DNA of 64,000 nucleotides, from assembly GCF_021134715.1 (NCBI RefSeq), contig NC_060025.1:2294001-2358000 (forward strand). The letters are read 5' to 3'. Each line of letters starts with the position of its first letter. Within the stretch, counting starts at the first letter, position 1. The notes under the pieces were generated by a model. That model searched no databases. It was not told where the DNA came from and worked only from the letters and a program-made list of their open reading frames with translations. The stretch comes from Daphnia pulex. Lineage: Eukaryota; Arthropoda; Branchiopoda; Diplostraca; Daphniidae. Made by a program: the position numbers and the translations under genes. Shown here piece by piece: positions 36,726 to 48,200 of the stretch.

Positions 36726-37703
36726 TCTAAATATCAAATAATCACTGTAATATGGAGCAATAGGGGTTTGGCGTTTCGCAACGATGCTAACACAATTTAC
36801 ACTAGTGGATTACAGCCTTACAGTGAACCTAACTGATAGTTGACGAGGAAACGGAAACTGATAAGAATAAAGGAAAGGAACGTCACGAAACGACACTGCC
36901 TAGCTGTAGAAATGTCTCGGCTTGAAATAGAGTGCACTTAAATGTTGTGATTGGCCCGCAAATTCAATTAGTTCAAGGAGAAACAACTTGATTTTACTCC
37001 TACCTTAATGTGACAGCGGATCCTTGGTACTTTTTGACGGGTCAGCAACAAAAAACCTTCCCTGAACGAACGTGGCGCTGAATCTTTCTCCCGCGTACAA
37101 ACAGTATTACCGACCCCTACCCAAAAAAAGTCAAAACCACAGTTGAAAAGAGGGCAGCACTCACGGCCGACCAACCGGCAGATGGTTGCGGCAGAAGCGT
37201 TGCCAGACGTGGTTTCATTTTGTACTTTAATGTAAAATTAATTAATTCAGACTGATTTTTAATATAAAATTTTTCATTTAAACTAAATTAATTTAAGGTT
37301 ATTTAAAGTGTTCGTTACAAGTAAATTACTCGTTCATAATTCGTTAAAACGACGGACAAGTTTACTTGATTTCGTATTTAACCCCCAAAAATCTAAAATG
37401 ATGTAATTAAAATACTCTATTCTAACTATAGGTGATCTCCATTAAGTATTTATATAATTTTGTTAAAAAAATAAAATAAAATATTGCCCCTGCAGCAATC
37501 CGTGCCTTCAGGCCTGAACTGGCAATGCCGAGGCTATTACTGCATTAACTCTTCTGCAAAAGAGAACTCGCAAGAAGCGACTCGTGGCTCTTTTTTCCAG
37601 TTTTTCCCAAAACCTATATAATCAAATTACCTTCATCAAGCTCAACCATCTTCCATTTGAAAAAAGTTCAGTTTTTTTGGGCAAAGACGTCCGTGGGTGA
37701 AAC
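36726..37703. other. Divergent promoter region between RhoGDI (-) and eRF3 (+)
   Basis: This 978-bp spacer is shared by two housekeeping genes read outward. It includes a very AT-rich block (37,200-37,480). I checked the GC-richer segment 36,960-37,200 against snRNA consensus features and saw no match. It may be 5' UTR of RhoGDI or regulatory DNA. Confidence 0.55.
37615..37646 (+). promoter_or_regulatory. Candidate TATA element upstream of eRF3
   Basis: TATATAA at 37615-37621 lies about 30 bp before a CTCAACC sequence (37641-37647) that could be the start site, about 60 bp before the ATG. Motif-based inference only. Confidence 0.3.
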
Positions 37704-40419
37704 ATGAACAACATGGAAAACGAGTCATTGCAGTTAAGCGGTCTTAATCTAAATGTGAATGCCCCCACGTTCGTGCCCAATATCAATGCTGCAGCTTTCG
37801 TGCCAACTTTCTTGGCCAGGCCAGAACCCACCGCCTGTGAAGCACAGACATTGCCTCCAAAACCAGCTATGGATACTGCAGGTTAAACTGATTACAATCT
37901 TTAACCTTAATTTAACCCTTGCCTATAATGGGTTGGGGAGGGGGGAGGCAAAACTTGAGATTTTGGCATGGCATAAGTTCATGTGTTATGGGATAGTTTC
38001 ATTTCAACGAAAAAAGTTTCATTTCAACGAAAAACATTGTGTTTCACAACTTGACATAACCAACTATTATTTAACTGACATTCAGAGTCCAGCCCCACCA
38101 CGGATGCTCCTTTATCAACCTTGGATGCCAGTCCTAACAACCCGCCTGTAGACAGCTGGGAAGATGAAGCAGATAAAGAACATGCAGAAGGTACGACACT
38201 GTTTGAATTAAATTAACTTGGTTACTTACATCTTCTGGTGATGTGTAATTTTAACTTATACTTGCAATATTCTATACTGGTGGAAGTTTAACCCTTTCTA
38301 ATGTGTTATACATAGACCTGAAAGTTAACAAAGTGTCAGAACAACAAGAAATAAATGGAGTTGGTGGTGAAGGGAATGCAATTTTGCATGACAATGATGA
38401 GGAAAAAGATGTTGAAGGTAACACTTGTTACACTACAATAAGGAGTGACCAAGAATAGTCTTGATGTATAACAATATTGTTTTTTATCAGACCCTGAGGC
38501 TGAAAGTGATGGTGAAGGAGCTGCTGATGTTGAAGCTGCACCGAAAATCAAGAAAAAAATTGTAAAGGGTCCAGCCGAGAATAAGAGTAAAAAGGAGCAC
38601 ATCAATGTTGTATTCATCGGTCATGTCGGTAAGACAACTATTACTTCAGGATTTGCATAACGTTAAAACTAATAAATCTGATTTATAGATGCTGGTAAGT
38701 CTACCATCGGTGGCCAAATTATGTTTCTTACGGGTATGGTTGACAAAAGAACATTGGAAAAATACGAGAAAGAAGCAAGAGAAAAAAATCGTGAATCTTG
38801 GTATCTTTCATGGGCCTTGGATACCAATCTTGAAGGTAAGATTTTATTTTGTTCATTTTCATATGACATTTGTGTCTAAATTTCCTTGTTCCATTCCAGA
38901 AAGAGAAAAAGGCAAAACTGTTGAGGTTGGTCATGCCTCATTTGAAACGGAAAAGAAACACTTTACTATTTTAGACGCCCCTGGTCACAAGAGTTTTGTG
39001 CCCAACATGATTAGCGGTGCATCTCAAGCCGATTTGGCTGTCTTGGTAAGTTCTTGATTGTATTCATATTTTGTTCGACTGAAATGAATAAGTTGCTTCT
39101 TTTCAGGTCATTTCTGCCCGTAAAGGAGAATTTGAAACTGGTTTCGAAAAAGGTGGTCAAACTAGAGAACACGCAATGTTGGCAAAAACAGCCGGCGTTA
39201 AACATCTGATAGTCCTTATCAACAAAATGGACGACCCAACAGTAAATTGGGACGAAGAGAGGTACTTAGCTCAATCGAGATTTTTTTCTGTGTGAATCTT
39301 AAACTTATCTTACTTGCTACTAGATACAATGAGTGCAAAGAAAAATTACTTCCCTATTTGAAGAAATTGGGATTCAATCCTCTTAAAGATCTAACTTTTA
39401 TGCCTTGCTCTGGTCTCACTGGAGCTGGTCTTAAAGAGCCTGTCGACTCGAAAGCATGCCCTTGGTATAGGTAAGTCAAATACGAATTTCTTTTTTATGT
39501 AATTGTGCTGGACAAGTGATAATTGGAATGAATTACTCTTCAGTGGTTTACCGTTCATTCCTTTACTCGACGACATGCCTCCTTTGTTGAGGTTTGTCGA
39601 TCGCCCATTCATCATGCCCATTGTCGACAAATACAAGGACATGGGTACGGTCGTGTTGGGAAAAGTTGAAGCTGGAGAAGCAAGGAAGGGCCAGACTTTG
39701 CTTGTCCTTCCTAATAAGGTATCGTCTTCATTCCACCCTTAATCATTTCATTTGTGTAACATTTAACTTATTTGTATTCCCCGACCGATTTAGACACCGG
39801 TGGTAGTTGACCAGTTGTGGTCTGATGAAGACGAAGTCACTACCGTTGGACCTGGAGAGAACGTTAAAATTAAGCTTAAGGGAGTAGAAGAGGAAGACAT
39901 TTCTTCCGGCTTTGTCCTCTGTGATCCAACCAACACCTGTAAAACAGGGCGTATCTTTGACGCTCAGGTATGCTATCCTTCTTTTATTTATTTGTCATTT
40001 TTTTTACAATAGCTTTGATTTGTCTTAACTTACCGTTGTTGTTATTTAGGTCGTCATTCTGGAGCACAAGAGCATCATTTGCGCGGGCTATTCAGCTGTC
40101 TGTCACATCCATACGGTAGCTGAAGAGGTTTCAGTGAAAGCACTCATTTGTCTTGTTGACAAGAAAACGAACGAAAAGTCGAAAGTCCGGCCGCGATTCG
40201 TTAAACAAGACCAGATTGCTATCATGCGTTTGGAAGCAGCAGGTGTTATTTGCATGGAACCTTTTAAGGATTTCCCTCAGATGGGTCGATTCACCTTGAG
40301 GGACGAAGGTAAGCAAACACTTAATTTCAACTATGCTGTTTGTGTTTAATCTGTAATGTTTTTATATCATTACAGGTCGAACGATTGCGATTGGTAAAGT
40401 GCTCAAAGTCATAGAATAA
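37704..40419 (+). CDS. GSPT1: Peptide chain release factor eRF3 (GSPT), 589 aa
   Basis: Twelve exons: 37704..37881, 38086..38190, 38316..38417, 38491..38628, 38689..38835, 38900..39045, 39107..39261, 39324..39470, 39544..39718, 39794..39967, 40050..40308 and 40376..40419 (1770 nt in frame). eRF3 is the GTPase partner of eRF1 that drives translation termination and links it to poly(A)-binding protein. The N-terminus carries overlapping PAM2 motifs ([10 protein letters not shown] and NINAAAFVP) for PABP, then an acidic stretch. The GTPase core has G1 GHVDAGKS (about 171-178), G3 DAPGH (249-253) and G4 NKMD (311-314). Two beta-barrels follow, with GGTYFPP-like motifs absent and the expected PFRLPVVDKY region present as [23 protein letters not shown]. 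The end [22 protein letters not shown] matches the family exactly. Length is close to human GSPT1 (about 630). Confidence 0.97.
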
Positions 40420-43400
40420 GGTCACCGCGCAAAGTAGGAAATGCAACAAAATCCGTCACCGCCAGCTGACAAGAAACTGAAATTCCGTCTGCTGAGGGAA
40501 TCCAAATGGCCGCGTCGTGTCCAAGTTTTATCGATATCTCCGGGAAACACCCACTTTTTTTCTGTTCTTTTCAGGATTATTCATTTTTACCTTCTATTAT
40601 ACGAAATTTCTATAATGTCTTACACGAGCATTTTCTTGGAGACCACGCTGATTGTGATCTTTCACCTTCATGGAATCAATTCGCGCGTGTTTAGTTCATT
40701 TCTTTGGTTTTGTTTAGTTTCGTTCTTGCCCTTTCTCTCCAATTCCCCTTTCAAGAAATTCATAGGCTATATTCTTCCTTTTCTTTTTATTTTTACTAAA
40801 GAAAAGACCATTCAATTGTTGCAATTGGAGACTGCCGAAATTTATAGGCATGAATTAGTTCAAGCAGTTTCGCCAGGTCGGTTTGTTTGACAGGTGTCTG
40901 TATTTTTCTCTCTCTTTCGGTTTATTGAATTTTTGAAAGTGATTCGATGTGTACATTGTAAATCTGTTGACATCTCCTCATTGCATTGTACTAAGATAAG
41001 AGCATTTTTTTCTATCATTTACGGTTCGATAGCAACTTGGCCGGTTAGATTGTTCTGAGAGAGAAAAACCATACGGGAAAGAAATTTTTTTTTTTTTTTT
41101 TCTTCGCCGAAATTTAAAATTCGCTAAGTGCCTCTTGTGCTTGTATGGCCTGTTTTTTCTTTTCTTTCCTCTCACCCTTTCTCTCTTACCATTTTTCACG
41201 CGGTTCATTCTACCGCGATCTATGAGACTCGCACCCACTTCTGCTTCCCGTCTCCAACCGCAAAACTTTTCGTGTTATGCGTGTATGTGCGTGTGTAAGA
41301 CTATCGACCGAAACATATATGTCTGGTGTCGGCATATAAAGGGGCTCGTGTCAAACGAAATCTGAGTATTTGTTGGATTTTTATTTTCTTATACACTATG
41401 AATTGGGATTTAAATCGGTAACACTTTTATTTAAGTTGATGACCAAAAAACCCGAGTCCAGAAACTCTTGCGGGAGATTGCAGTTCATCTTGTTTATGAC
41501 GTACCAATAAAAAAAAAGTGCTGGAACTCATTACAGTGTTCGAGTTCTAGTTTTATCGATGATCGACCCGCCAACCCAAGTTCTTTTGTTGAGATCAGCA
41601 GCAATGGGCAGATTGCCTCTCGAAGAAACTGCTGGCTCATTTCCAAAACCACTCTTCTGCAAAACAAGGCGTACTTCAACATTCTTTCCGAGGCTTTCAC
41701 CTCAGATTGGCGCATTGTTTGATGTGATGCCCCTGCGAACTGGGTATCGAGGTGTTTTTACCGTTTGACAGAACACGCGTGTGATATCGAATCCATAACT
41801 GATGACATCATCTTCACATGACGTTGTACCCAAAAAGGAGAAAACAACCGCCAACGATTAAGAGTCATCGTCAAGAGAGTCGACATGTTTGCTTTCTAAT
41901 GTAGCCAAAAGTTTCTCCCCCTCAGTTTTTTGTTTGTTGTGTGCATTTATACGAACTGGGTGGGTTGTTGTTTTACTTTTTGGCGAGTCGATTTTCACCG
42001 ATTAGTCACTGCACGCGAACCACATGCCATGACACACACTGCCAAGCCCCATTCTAAACGAATGGAAAGCGTTTCTTTAACTAAAATATATCGATCCGAA
42101 AGAAGATAACAATCCGTTGCGATGTAGTTAATTCGTCAAGTAAATACTATCCCTCTTTTAGTTGAAAAATGGTAAAGGAGAAAGTTTTTCTTGATCGTGA
42201 CATCTTACATGTGTCAATAGTCGCTTGGTTTATTCATTCAAGTCCCATCGGGTAAATGTCGGGACGGAGGTTGATTATTCATTCTTCGCTGAAGGCGCAC
42301 CAGCGATGTCATTCTGGTTCTTTGCCCTTTCACTTTCTTCCACAGTTTTGACTAAAGTGACTGCGCTGGGAAATACCCAACACGCGCCTGGAAGTTTAAG
42401 ACGAGTATTTAAAAAAAGAACGCATACGAGCGTATAGAGAAGATTGAATGGCACCCAGGGAACAACCTTGGCCTTAAAAAAAGAAAACGGAAAACCCCAG
42501 TGTAGAGAGACGTGGCAATAAGCAGTCAACGATCCGTAGAACAACGTGTATCTTTTACCACGACCAACTGGAAACAATCCTTACAAAAAAAGAAAACAAA
42601 TGTTTGTTTTTTAATTTTCTTTTTTTTTCGGGGTTTTCCTAGCGACGTAATCCACTTTCACTGCCGTTTTTCTACATTAATGAGATTCAGTGACCTACCG
42701 CCGTTTGTATTATTTTCACGTTGAAACGTTTTAAATGTCATTAATAAAACGTTAGTGAATCATAATTTCAAAAAGAAAACGTGGACCCAAATAGTAGCCT
42801 GGTATAAACGAAAGCGTATACCAAGGTAGTTGAAATAAAATGGCAGATTTTATGCAATTCACGAGTCATTTCAAACTGTCCTAAGTTTGACAATGTTTTA
42901 TGACGCTGATGAAATATCCGTTGTCGAGTAGTACCTCTTGTGTTCTACATTCTCACTGTTGTTCTAGTTCCCGTTCGTATTTTTACGGTTCATTGTTATT
43001 TCATCATGACAAACCAGTTGATTGATCAATATTATTGCGTGGCCTGAATGATGGGCTAAGGCAATCTGTATTTTTAAGAAAACGTGAAAGCCCTAACAAG
43101 CCATATACATACACTGATGCCTATTCTGTATTATCTTGAGAGAAGAATGGATTGTTAATGTATGTTGATGTGTATCCTGCTGACGATATCACCGACACGA
43201 CGAATCTAGAGTCTATGTTTTAGTAAGTTGGAGTAGACAAGAGAAAAGCCTGGCTCCTGCAGGAAGTGCCTTACTTTCTCCCGGATGCTAGGCTCTACGG
43301 ATTCTCAGTCATCCAAATCCTCTTGTTTCTGCCTTAAACAAAGAAGAACAAGTAAGAACGGAATTTTTTTTTCACTCACTTAATGTTGATAACAGTTTCT

Positions 43401-43977
43401 CCGACTCTGGTTCAATTGCGAACGCGTGAAAGCTTATCAATTCGTGTAAATAATAACGTCTATACAGTGTACATATCGATTTCATGAAATGAACAATCCC
43501 CCTCTCAAATATCATTGAGGAATGTTAAACTTGGAATAATCATCTTTCCTTGATTGGATTTAAAATGATTCCGCTTCAACAAAATCACTTTCTCTTGTTT
43601 ATTCCACATGACCAAAGGCTTCTCGGAATGAAACGTAAAAAACGAAGACGGATCTTGGAAAAATGTTAGAAGGGGGGAGATTTTTTTCTGGAAAAACCCA
43701 AAGTTGGGTTAACTTTTGTAATAACATCACCCTCTCGATGTAGGAGGAGGACTTTCGTTTCACCTCAATTCCGTTTTATTTTTACCGGCGATCTGTTCGG
43801 CCCGGCCCCATCGGCACTAAAATATCCCCGGAGCCGCTCCAGGCACAAAAAAGAAAGTGAAGTCGGATGACGAGTTGAGATAGGCCAACCTACTGCTGGG
43901 GTCATATTCTTGGAGTCACGTGACTATACTACTTACCTACCTACCGGTACTACTTCGTCTACCTAGTCCAGCTAAGG
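40420..43977. other. eRF3 3' UTR and intergenic DNA
   Basis: About 3.5 kb with no recognisable coding sequence. The proximal part may be a long eRF3 3' UTR: the first clear AATAAA on the plus strand is at 41506-41511, about 1.1 kb after the stop, followed by a poly-A stretch. A poly-T run lies at 41,085-41,101. The rest is AT-rich with scattered short ORFs that show no domain. Confidence 0.55.
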
Positions 43978-44165
43978 TATAAAAGACTATGTTCGACGTC
44001 GTTCAAAGTATCAGTCTCTTACTGCATTTCATCTTGGTGTTGTCAAAGTTTCAATCCGCTCCCCCCTCCCAAACAGGTTTCCAGTTTGACAGAAGGAGTA
44101 TATAGTCTATCGTCCGCTGTCAACACACGAGCTCAACATCACCAGACTCGGCTAATATCCAAACA
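43978..44165 (+). promoter_or_regulatory. Candidate promoter and 5' non-coding exon of the protease-homolog gene
   Basis: TATAAAAG at 43978-43985 is followed by the arthropod-type initiator TCAGTC at 44011-44016. A good donor (CAA|GTAAGC) ends a putative non-coding exon near 44165. The acceptor CCAATCAG at 45250 precedes the ATG by 41 bases. The intervening intron would be about 1.1 kb. This layout is inferred, not shown by transcript data. Confidence 0.5.
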
Positions 44166-45291
44166 AGTAAGCTTTTATTTCGCTCTTTTATAGTAGCTTG
44201 TTATATGAATCTTGTTGCTCCGTTTCATTAACGTCTAATAACCCGAGAAACGTGAATATCTAGTTTGAAGCGACCTACTAATTAATCCATCACTAGGCTA
44301 GTTCACGTTGGCAGAGTGCTCCCGTTGTAAAGAGAAACCCCCCAGTCGTAAAATTTGCACGAAGGGCTCTCATCTTCCGGCCATTGCTTTGAACTCTTAT
44401 CGTGTTCTCCTCACAAAAAGGAATCACTTTCATTTTACAACCAAAAGGATGGGGGGATTCAGACTACGCACTTCCCGTGCATGTCAAAGAGCATCTTCTC
44501 TCACAAGACACGGCTCTCTGTGCATTATAAATAACAAAAGGGGAAAGCTTTGACCTACATTCATCCTTTTTATTTTTCAGTTTCTCTTTTCTTTGACTCA
44601 TCCTCTGTTGACGATATTCTTCTGATGTTCTACCCAGACATCAGAGTTTATTATTTTTTCGTACCCTCAATTCCGAATTTCTTCCACGGAATTCATTGTC
44701 ACAACACGCAGAGGTGCGGAAATTATTCCATTACGTCATTATTACAGGGCGCTGCTGAAATAAAGAACATTAAATTTCTCCAAACTGTGAACGAGAGAGT
44801 GGGTCGAGTGAAAGCGAGAGGCGTTGCCCCCGACACCCTCCCCCCTTTTTTCTCGGTTCAGCGCATTTGGTCATCCAGGTCACAAGTTGCTTTTTACCAT
44901 GTCGAAAGAGAGAGAGAGAGAGATCATTCCTAATGAGTCGACACGGTAAAGGTATTGGAGAAAGGAGGGAAGAGGTCATTTCAATGTGAAAGTGGCTCCT
45001 AGTAGCAAAGAAAGCGTTTTTTAAATTTTATTTTCCCCTTCCGCGTCTTCATTTTCTCCCCGATATCGGCTGGAGCTTTCTCCTCTACCCAAAAGGGTAC
45101 CCTCCTGCTCCGCCTCCTTAAGTGACAAACAGGTTCTATAGACAAAGTTCCAGGCATCCCAGACTTCAGTCGTCGGCCGAGCTCGTTTGAAACGACGCTG
45201 CTTTGTTCTTAACTCATCGATTTTACTTTTTCTTTGTGTTATCCAATCAGGTTTGATTTCACTGAAAGTTTATTACTCGAAGCCACCGACA
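44166..45291 (+). other. Putative first intron and leader of the protease-homolog gene
   Basis: Non-coding between the candidate 5' exon and the start ATG. A second TATAAAT-like element occurs near 44527, so an alternative promoter is possible. No ORF of interest. Confidence 0.4.
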
Positions 45292-48200
45292 ATGAGGTTC
45301 AACACCCTCTGCTCCTGCTTACTTGTGTTGGCGGCCGTTAAGGCCCATCCTGAAGGCTCCTGGAAATGGGAATCCTCGGGACAATCTACGACAGTGGCTC
45401 CTACAGTTCAACCAGCCACCGAAAGTCCCCTCCACCTCTCAGTTGCTGGTAACAGAATCCCCAGTTAAAATAAATTTTAAAAATTTTCAATCTTAACAAC
45501 CATTTTGTGATTAGATGAGCAAGGTAAACTTCCGTCCACTGCCGATCACGAACACTCGGAAAGTTCCAGCATTGACGATGTCGAAACGGCTGCCGATGCC
45601 ATTATTCATTCAACCAGAACCGGTAAAGTGATCAACACTTACGAGGCCTTTTATGAAGATCCTTCCATCCAGAAGGCTCTGCAAGAAGGAAAAGATACCG
45701 AAGCTCGAACTTACATCAAAGAGAAGCTTTGTAAACTTGGCCTGGCCAAAGAGGTGTGTAATTCTTTTACTTTTTCGTCAATGTTTATTCGATTGTAATC
45801 TCGGACATTTCCTTTTCTAGTGCGCCAAAGTTGTTGGTAAATCCTACGGACCCGGCGGTTTTAATGGCCTCAATGGTTTTAATGGTGGCGGAATTGGTAT
45901 CGATCCTAACATTGTTTCCTATGTCCAGCCGGTCGCCATTGTTCCAGCCGGGGCTCCTATTGCTGCAGTTCCACTTGGTCTGGGCGCTGGCGGCCATTTC
46001 AAGCAACACGGAAAAGGCCAAGTTGGCAAAGTTAAAGGCTATGGAGCTCCTCCTCCTCCTAGCTATGGAGCACCATCTCTTCTTCCGCCCAACACTTATG
46101 GCGCTCCTGGACTTGGCGGTTTTGGCGGACTGGGTGGTTTGGGAAGTCTTGCTCCTCCCCCCATCCCTGCATCTCTCCCACCCGCACCTGTCCAGCACAT
46201 CCATCATCATACAAACGTCGGTGCTCCTCAACTCATTCCTGGTCCTTACAACGCTCCTCCACCTCCGCCACCCATTTACAAATCACCTCCTTCATACAAT
46301 CCCGCTCCTCCGGCTTACAATCCTCCACCCAGGCCATCGTACAGCAATCCAGCACCCGTTTATAACCAAGCTCCATCTCGCCCGTACAATCCAGCACCCA
46401 TCCAGCCGTACAGCAACGGAGGCAACAACTTTGCTCCGCGTGACCAATGCGTCTGCGTTCCGGCCGTCCAGTGTCCATCCTACGATGTTATCGGCCGCGT
46501 TGCCGACTACGCCATTGACCCTCGCTCCAAATTGAATTCAACCATCGTTGCGGATGAAGGTGACATTGTCGTTGTTCAACAAGCAGAAGGACGACAATTG
46601 GCTTCCGGATCGACCAAAGAATCGACTCGTCGTCGTCGCCAGAGCGGCCACCACAGACAGACAATCGTCGGAGACGATTCCATTACTACTATTTCATCCG
46701 ACTCTTCCGCTTCTCAATCCCCATTCAATCCTCCTTCCGGCGGAGCTTCTCCCATTGCTCCCATTGCTGAATTTCCCGCTGCCGGATCCGATCCTGCTGA
46801 TTTAGAATCAATCAGCGTTGACGCTGCTGGTTCCGCTCCTGCCGCTGATGGCTCTGCTCCTGGCCCGATTGGTGCCGCTCCTGGCGGTGCTCCTCCTACT
46901 GTTGGAACTGTTGGTGCCGTTGGTGCAGTCGTAAGTTGATTTTTCAACTATTAAATGAACATTTTCGTCATTTTTACTCGACAACTTTTGCGTTGATGAC
47001 GACATTGACAAAATCGACCCGATCCTTTTTTTTTCTTACCTCCTTACAATTTTTCCCCTCTTTTTGGCTCAAAAGCAAAAAGCTCTTCTTCAAGTTGCAC
47101 ATCTGTTTCTGTCTCGATTCAGGGAGGTAGTCTGTTGAGCGCTCTGAAAAAATTCATAGAGCCAACGTTCGGTGTTTCGTTTGGCCTCCCGGGTGGCGCT
47201 TTCGGCGGTGGCTATCCGCTGAATCCGCTGGGTACGAATCCGGTGGTCAATCCATACGGCGGAGCCATTGGCGGCGACGGAGTCAATTTCGGCTCTTTCA
47301 ATGTCAATCCGCTTGTGTCGCTACAGCTGGGCAAGGGCGAGTCGGGTAAAAAATTCAGACCGCTAGTCAATTTTCACATCACTCCCAGTGCTGAGAAATT
47401 AGCCGAAAAAGGTCTGATTGGTCCTGGAGGTGGGGTCGGTGGATTCGGCGGGCCGGGTTTAGGTGGGTTCGGTGGAATTGGGCCGGGTGTAGGTGGGCTC
47501 GGCGGTCTGGGTGGATTTGGTGGGCTGCCTTTCCGGCAGTTGACCAATGACGGACAACAACAACAGCAAACAAACGACAATTCCGGACTAACGTTCAATA
47601 ATAACCAAAGTCCAGTTTCAGCAGTGTCATCTAATAATTATTACAACTTTGACAATGTGAAACAAGGCGGCTCTTCGGAGCCTTTTCGATTCGCTGAAAC
47701 GACCTACGGACAGTCGCACTACAGTCAAAGCCCATCAGAGTCGATCAATAATTATTACCATGACGTTGTCAAACAGGGAGGCTCAGAGGAGCCGTTCAGA
47801 TTTGCCAGTTCATCAGCCAACGCCATTAGACCGCTGAGATCGGCCCGAGATGGGCGTTACGGAGAGGAGGCCCCGTTGAACCTGGGCGAGGTTGGACAAG
47901 GACTACAAAGAGTGGGTCTGGCGTCCGATGAAGCTTCTTTCAAGACCCATCACTATGAAAAGAGTTTTAAAAAAGCTTTCGGCAAAGGCTACGGCTACGG
48001 TGTCCCCTACCCAGTTGCTACACCTGTCGCCGTCCCTCAACCCTACGGAGTCCCTTACGCTGTGCCTCAACCCGTTCCAGTCGCCCAACCCTACGCCGTC
48101 CCGCAACCCGTTCCCGTCCAAGTCCCCGTCATCCAACACGTTCCCGTCCAAGTTCCTGTCCAAGTTCCAGTCCGAGTAGAAGTACCTGTCCACGTTCCGG

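Noticed and set aside
36968..37174. Possible small structured RNA or peptide between RhoGDI and eRF3
   Set aside because: Compared by eye with U4atac, U6atac, U11 and U12 features; no conserved boxes. The ORF on the minus strand has no recognisable domain.
40441..40890. ORF directly after the eRF3 stop
   Set aside because: Out of the conserved frame and beyond the family C-terminus (KVLKVIE stop); treated as 3' UTR.
46233..46478. Minus ORF with Cys-rich look
   Set aside because: Antisense of the Pro/Tyr-rich exon 3 of the protease homolog.
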